Positions 63,701 to 64,000 of a stretch of DNA of 64,000 bases are shown here, piece by piece. Position numbers and translations under genes: made by a program. Below the pieces are notes generated by a model. It did no database searches and was not told the DNA's origin. It saw nothing but the letters and a program-made list of their open reading frames with translations. Each line of letters starts with the position of its first letter. Within the stretch, counting starts at the first letter, position 1. Where the stretch lies: positions 3,534,001 to 3,598,000 of the forward strand of contig NZ_OY787469.1 of assembly GCF_963678835.1 (NCBI RefSeq). Direction: 5' to 3'. The stretch comes from an uncultured Desulfuromonas sp. Lineage in GTDB: Bacteria > Desulfobacterota > Desulfuromonadia > Desulfuromonadales > Desulfuromonadaceae.

Positions 63701-63977
63701 CCCCGGCTGTGAGCAGGGTTTGCTGCCCTATGGGTTGTTTGAGTCGCAGACCAGTGATGTGGATGAAGAGCAGCGCCTGCTCTACGTCGGCATGACCCGC
63801 GCCAAGAAGAAGTTGTTTCTGTCCCACGCTGACCGCCGGTTCCTGCTCGGCAAGGAGTATCAGCTGGCGCGCAGCCCGTTTCTTGACCGTATTGAACGGG
63901 AGCTGCTGGAGCAGGTGCGCCACGAGGCGAAGAAACGCCCGGCGGCACCGGAGGCGGAGCAGTTGTCGCTGTTGTGA
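60732..63977 (+). CDS. PHP-domain (EndoQ-like) nuclease fused to UvrD/PcrA helicase
   Basis: 1081 residues. The N-terminal ~430 residues form a PHP metal-dependent domain: FHIHSHYSRA (residues 12-21), VGSGDITHPGW, MLTGEISNIYKK, FIPAHIWTPWFS and LANSDAHSPEKLG. A zinc ribbon follows (CGVC...CPVC), with the overall order of endonuclease Q-type proteins. After a charged linker comes a complete superfamily 1A helicase: LAGPGTGKTRVLV (Walker A, about residue 513), FTNKAAQEMRERLA, LVDEYQDVNRAQY, GDPNQAIYGFRGAD, LNQSYRCPDP, TLHASKGLEFDAVFIPG, LLYVGMTRAKK. It probably cleaves damaged DNA and unwinds from the nick in one polypeptide. Confidence 0.9.
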   Translation: MAQPRTYVTDFHIHSHYSRATSKQLTPEYLAYWARIKGVHVVGSGDITHPGWLAELKEKLEPAEEGLFRLKPHYAEVPEALDFPAPDGEVRFMLTGEISNIYKKAGQVRKVHNVICLPDFAGAETLQTKLDKIGNITSDGRPILGLDSKELFDLCLNVCERTMFIPAHIWTPWFSALGAKSGFDNLTECYEELTPLLAAVEMGLSTDPAINWMCSFLDDFTLLANSDAHSPEKLGRNANLLATDLSYTALREAVIKGDDGFVGTISFFPQEGKYHFDGHRKCGVCFDPVETFRHNGLCPVCGKPLTVGVANRVVQLSDRSDILQRPNRKPFHSLIPLKELLGELMGVGPASKKVAEVYRTQIRQWGPELSILMDLPLDIIEQQSDALFAEAIRRMRAGEILIDEGYDGEYGRIRVFGDGEKERFTHQESLFETLSAPAKGAKRALLTFDLEEYRRLLEEKAHEKDRGEANAEPTPASATAEATSSSSPASQFTFNDAQCAAINHDHGPALILAGPGTGKTRVLVNRIQRLIGSGTAPADRILAITFTNKAAQEMRERLAALMGGAAQPVTVATFHALGLQIIRDQMERSGRSENFALIDEDEKMLIARHHLGWEKETIHQRLTEISAIKQRLVDDEEEPEWFADWQQALQELNLFDLDDLLAVPLQLLEADPQLTAHYRQQFSWLLVDEYQDVNRAQYALIRLLAPTSDANLFAIGDPNQAIYGFRGADIRYIRQFSADYPQAAVFHLNQSYRCPDPILRASGDVLHAPDSPKAGLLCGVPSPIKTAINHYPSDKAEAEGLARTIEQLIGGVSFFSIDSAVTSGEVGDIGGLAEVAILCRLGRQMEAITKALRDHHIPYRIVGEVPFFRREPVKSLLLQCRAAHNPGNPFLHQQMLTQFAISTEQLQQWAQLATSQELVAAVAAHNDTGLIDHPALRRLLDLCDAFPAPHTFLDYLALGAVADDYSAKSEAVSLMTLHASKGLEFDAVFIPGCEQGLLPYGLFESQTSDVDEEQRLLYVGMTRAKKKLFLSHADRRFLLGKEYQLARSPFLDRIERELLEQVRHEAKKRPAAPEAEQLSLL

Positions 63978-64000
63978 AACGGTACAAGAAAGGCGTTCAC

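Noticed and set aside
62184-63923. 579-codon open frame on the minus strand opposite the UvrD part
   Set aside because: It is antisense to intact helicase motifs, with no recognisable protein features.

Overview
The window looks like chromosome from an anaerobic deltaproteobacterium of the Desulfuromonas/Pelobacter/Geobacter type. This is an inference from gene content (a periplasmic multihaem cytochrome, FeoAB iron uptake, membrane diguanylate cyclases, HDOD and RpfG-type signalling proteins) and from dispersed intergenic repeats. No rRNA or tRNA gene was recognised.

Layout. 1-3.1 kb: 5' part of a response regulator, a small Cys-rich protein, an S24-type repressor and a small HTH regulator with palindromic sites around it. 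3.2-7.1 kb: a tightly overlapping operon pqiA-pqiB-pqiC followed by a DUF5706 (Pycsar-effector-like) membrane protein. 7.3-11.7 kb: an HDOD protein, alanine dehydrogenase with a thioredoxin-fold partner, a TPM-domain lipoprotein, a DUF4124 protein and a zinc-ribbon protein. 11.8-20.8 kb: a complete type I-F CRISPR-Cas locus on the minus strand (cas1, cas2-3, csy1, csy2, csy3, cas6f, then an array of 9 repeats and 8 spacers). 20.8-32 kb: a membrane protein, a WYL regulator embedded in ~190-bp tandem repeats, then pbpC and a bacterial alpha-2-macroglobulin. 32-40.6 kb: feoA-feoB-small Cys-rich partner, ~1.6 kb of long intergenic repeats, a Pmp3-type peptide, a small lipoprotein, trkH-trkA, arsenate reductase and a PP2A-like phosphatase. 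40.6-60.6 kb: a repeat- and IS-rich accessory zone (IS110, IS3, two IS630 copies, MITEs, an 8-bp VNTR, two toxin-antitoxin pairs, broken genes, a multihaem cytochrome, two GGDEF proteins, a uroporphyrinogen methyltransferase). 60.7-64 kb: a large PHP-UvrD fusion.

The most interesting object is in the 180-bp gap between cas2-3 and csy1. Two degenerate I-F repeats (16441-16467 and 16487-16514), both still able to form the Cas6f hairpin, bracket a 19-nt spacer. The spacer matches 16 of 19 bases of a site at 16375-16393. That site has a perfect 5'-CC PAM and lies just upstream of the -35 of the predicted csy1 promoter. Only one of the first 15 positions mismatches, and it is position 6, which type I complexes tolerate. 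This has the form of a built-in guide by which the Csy complex represses its own operon.

Other points: two array spacers are diverged versions of one protospacer with third-position differences; a non-autonomous element family has GAATGGCGC termini and 11-12-bp target duplications; filled and empty sites of an IS630-derived MITE occur side by side; and a structured RNA lies downstream of the IS110 transposase.
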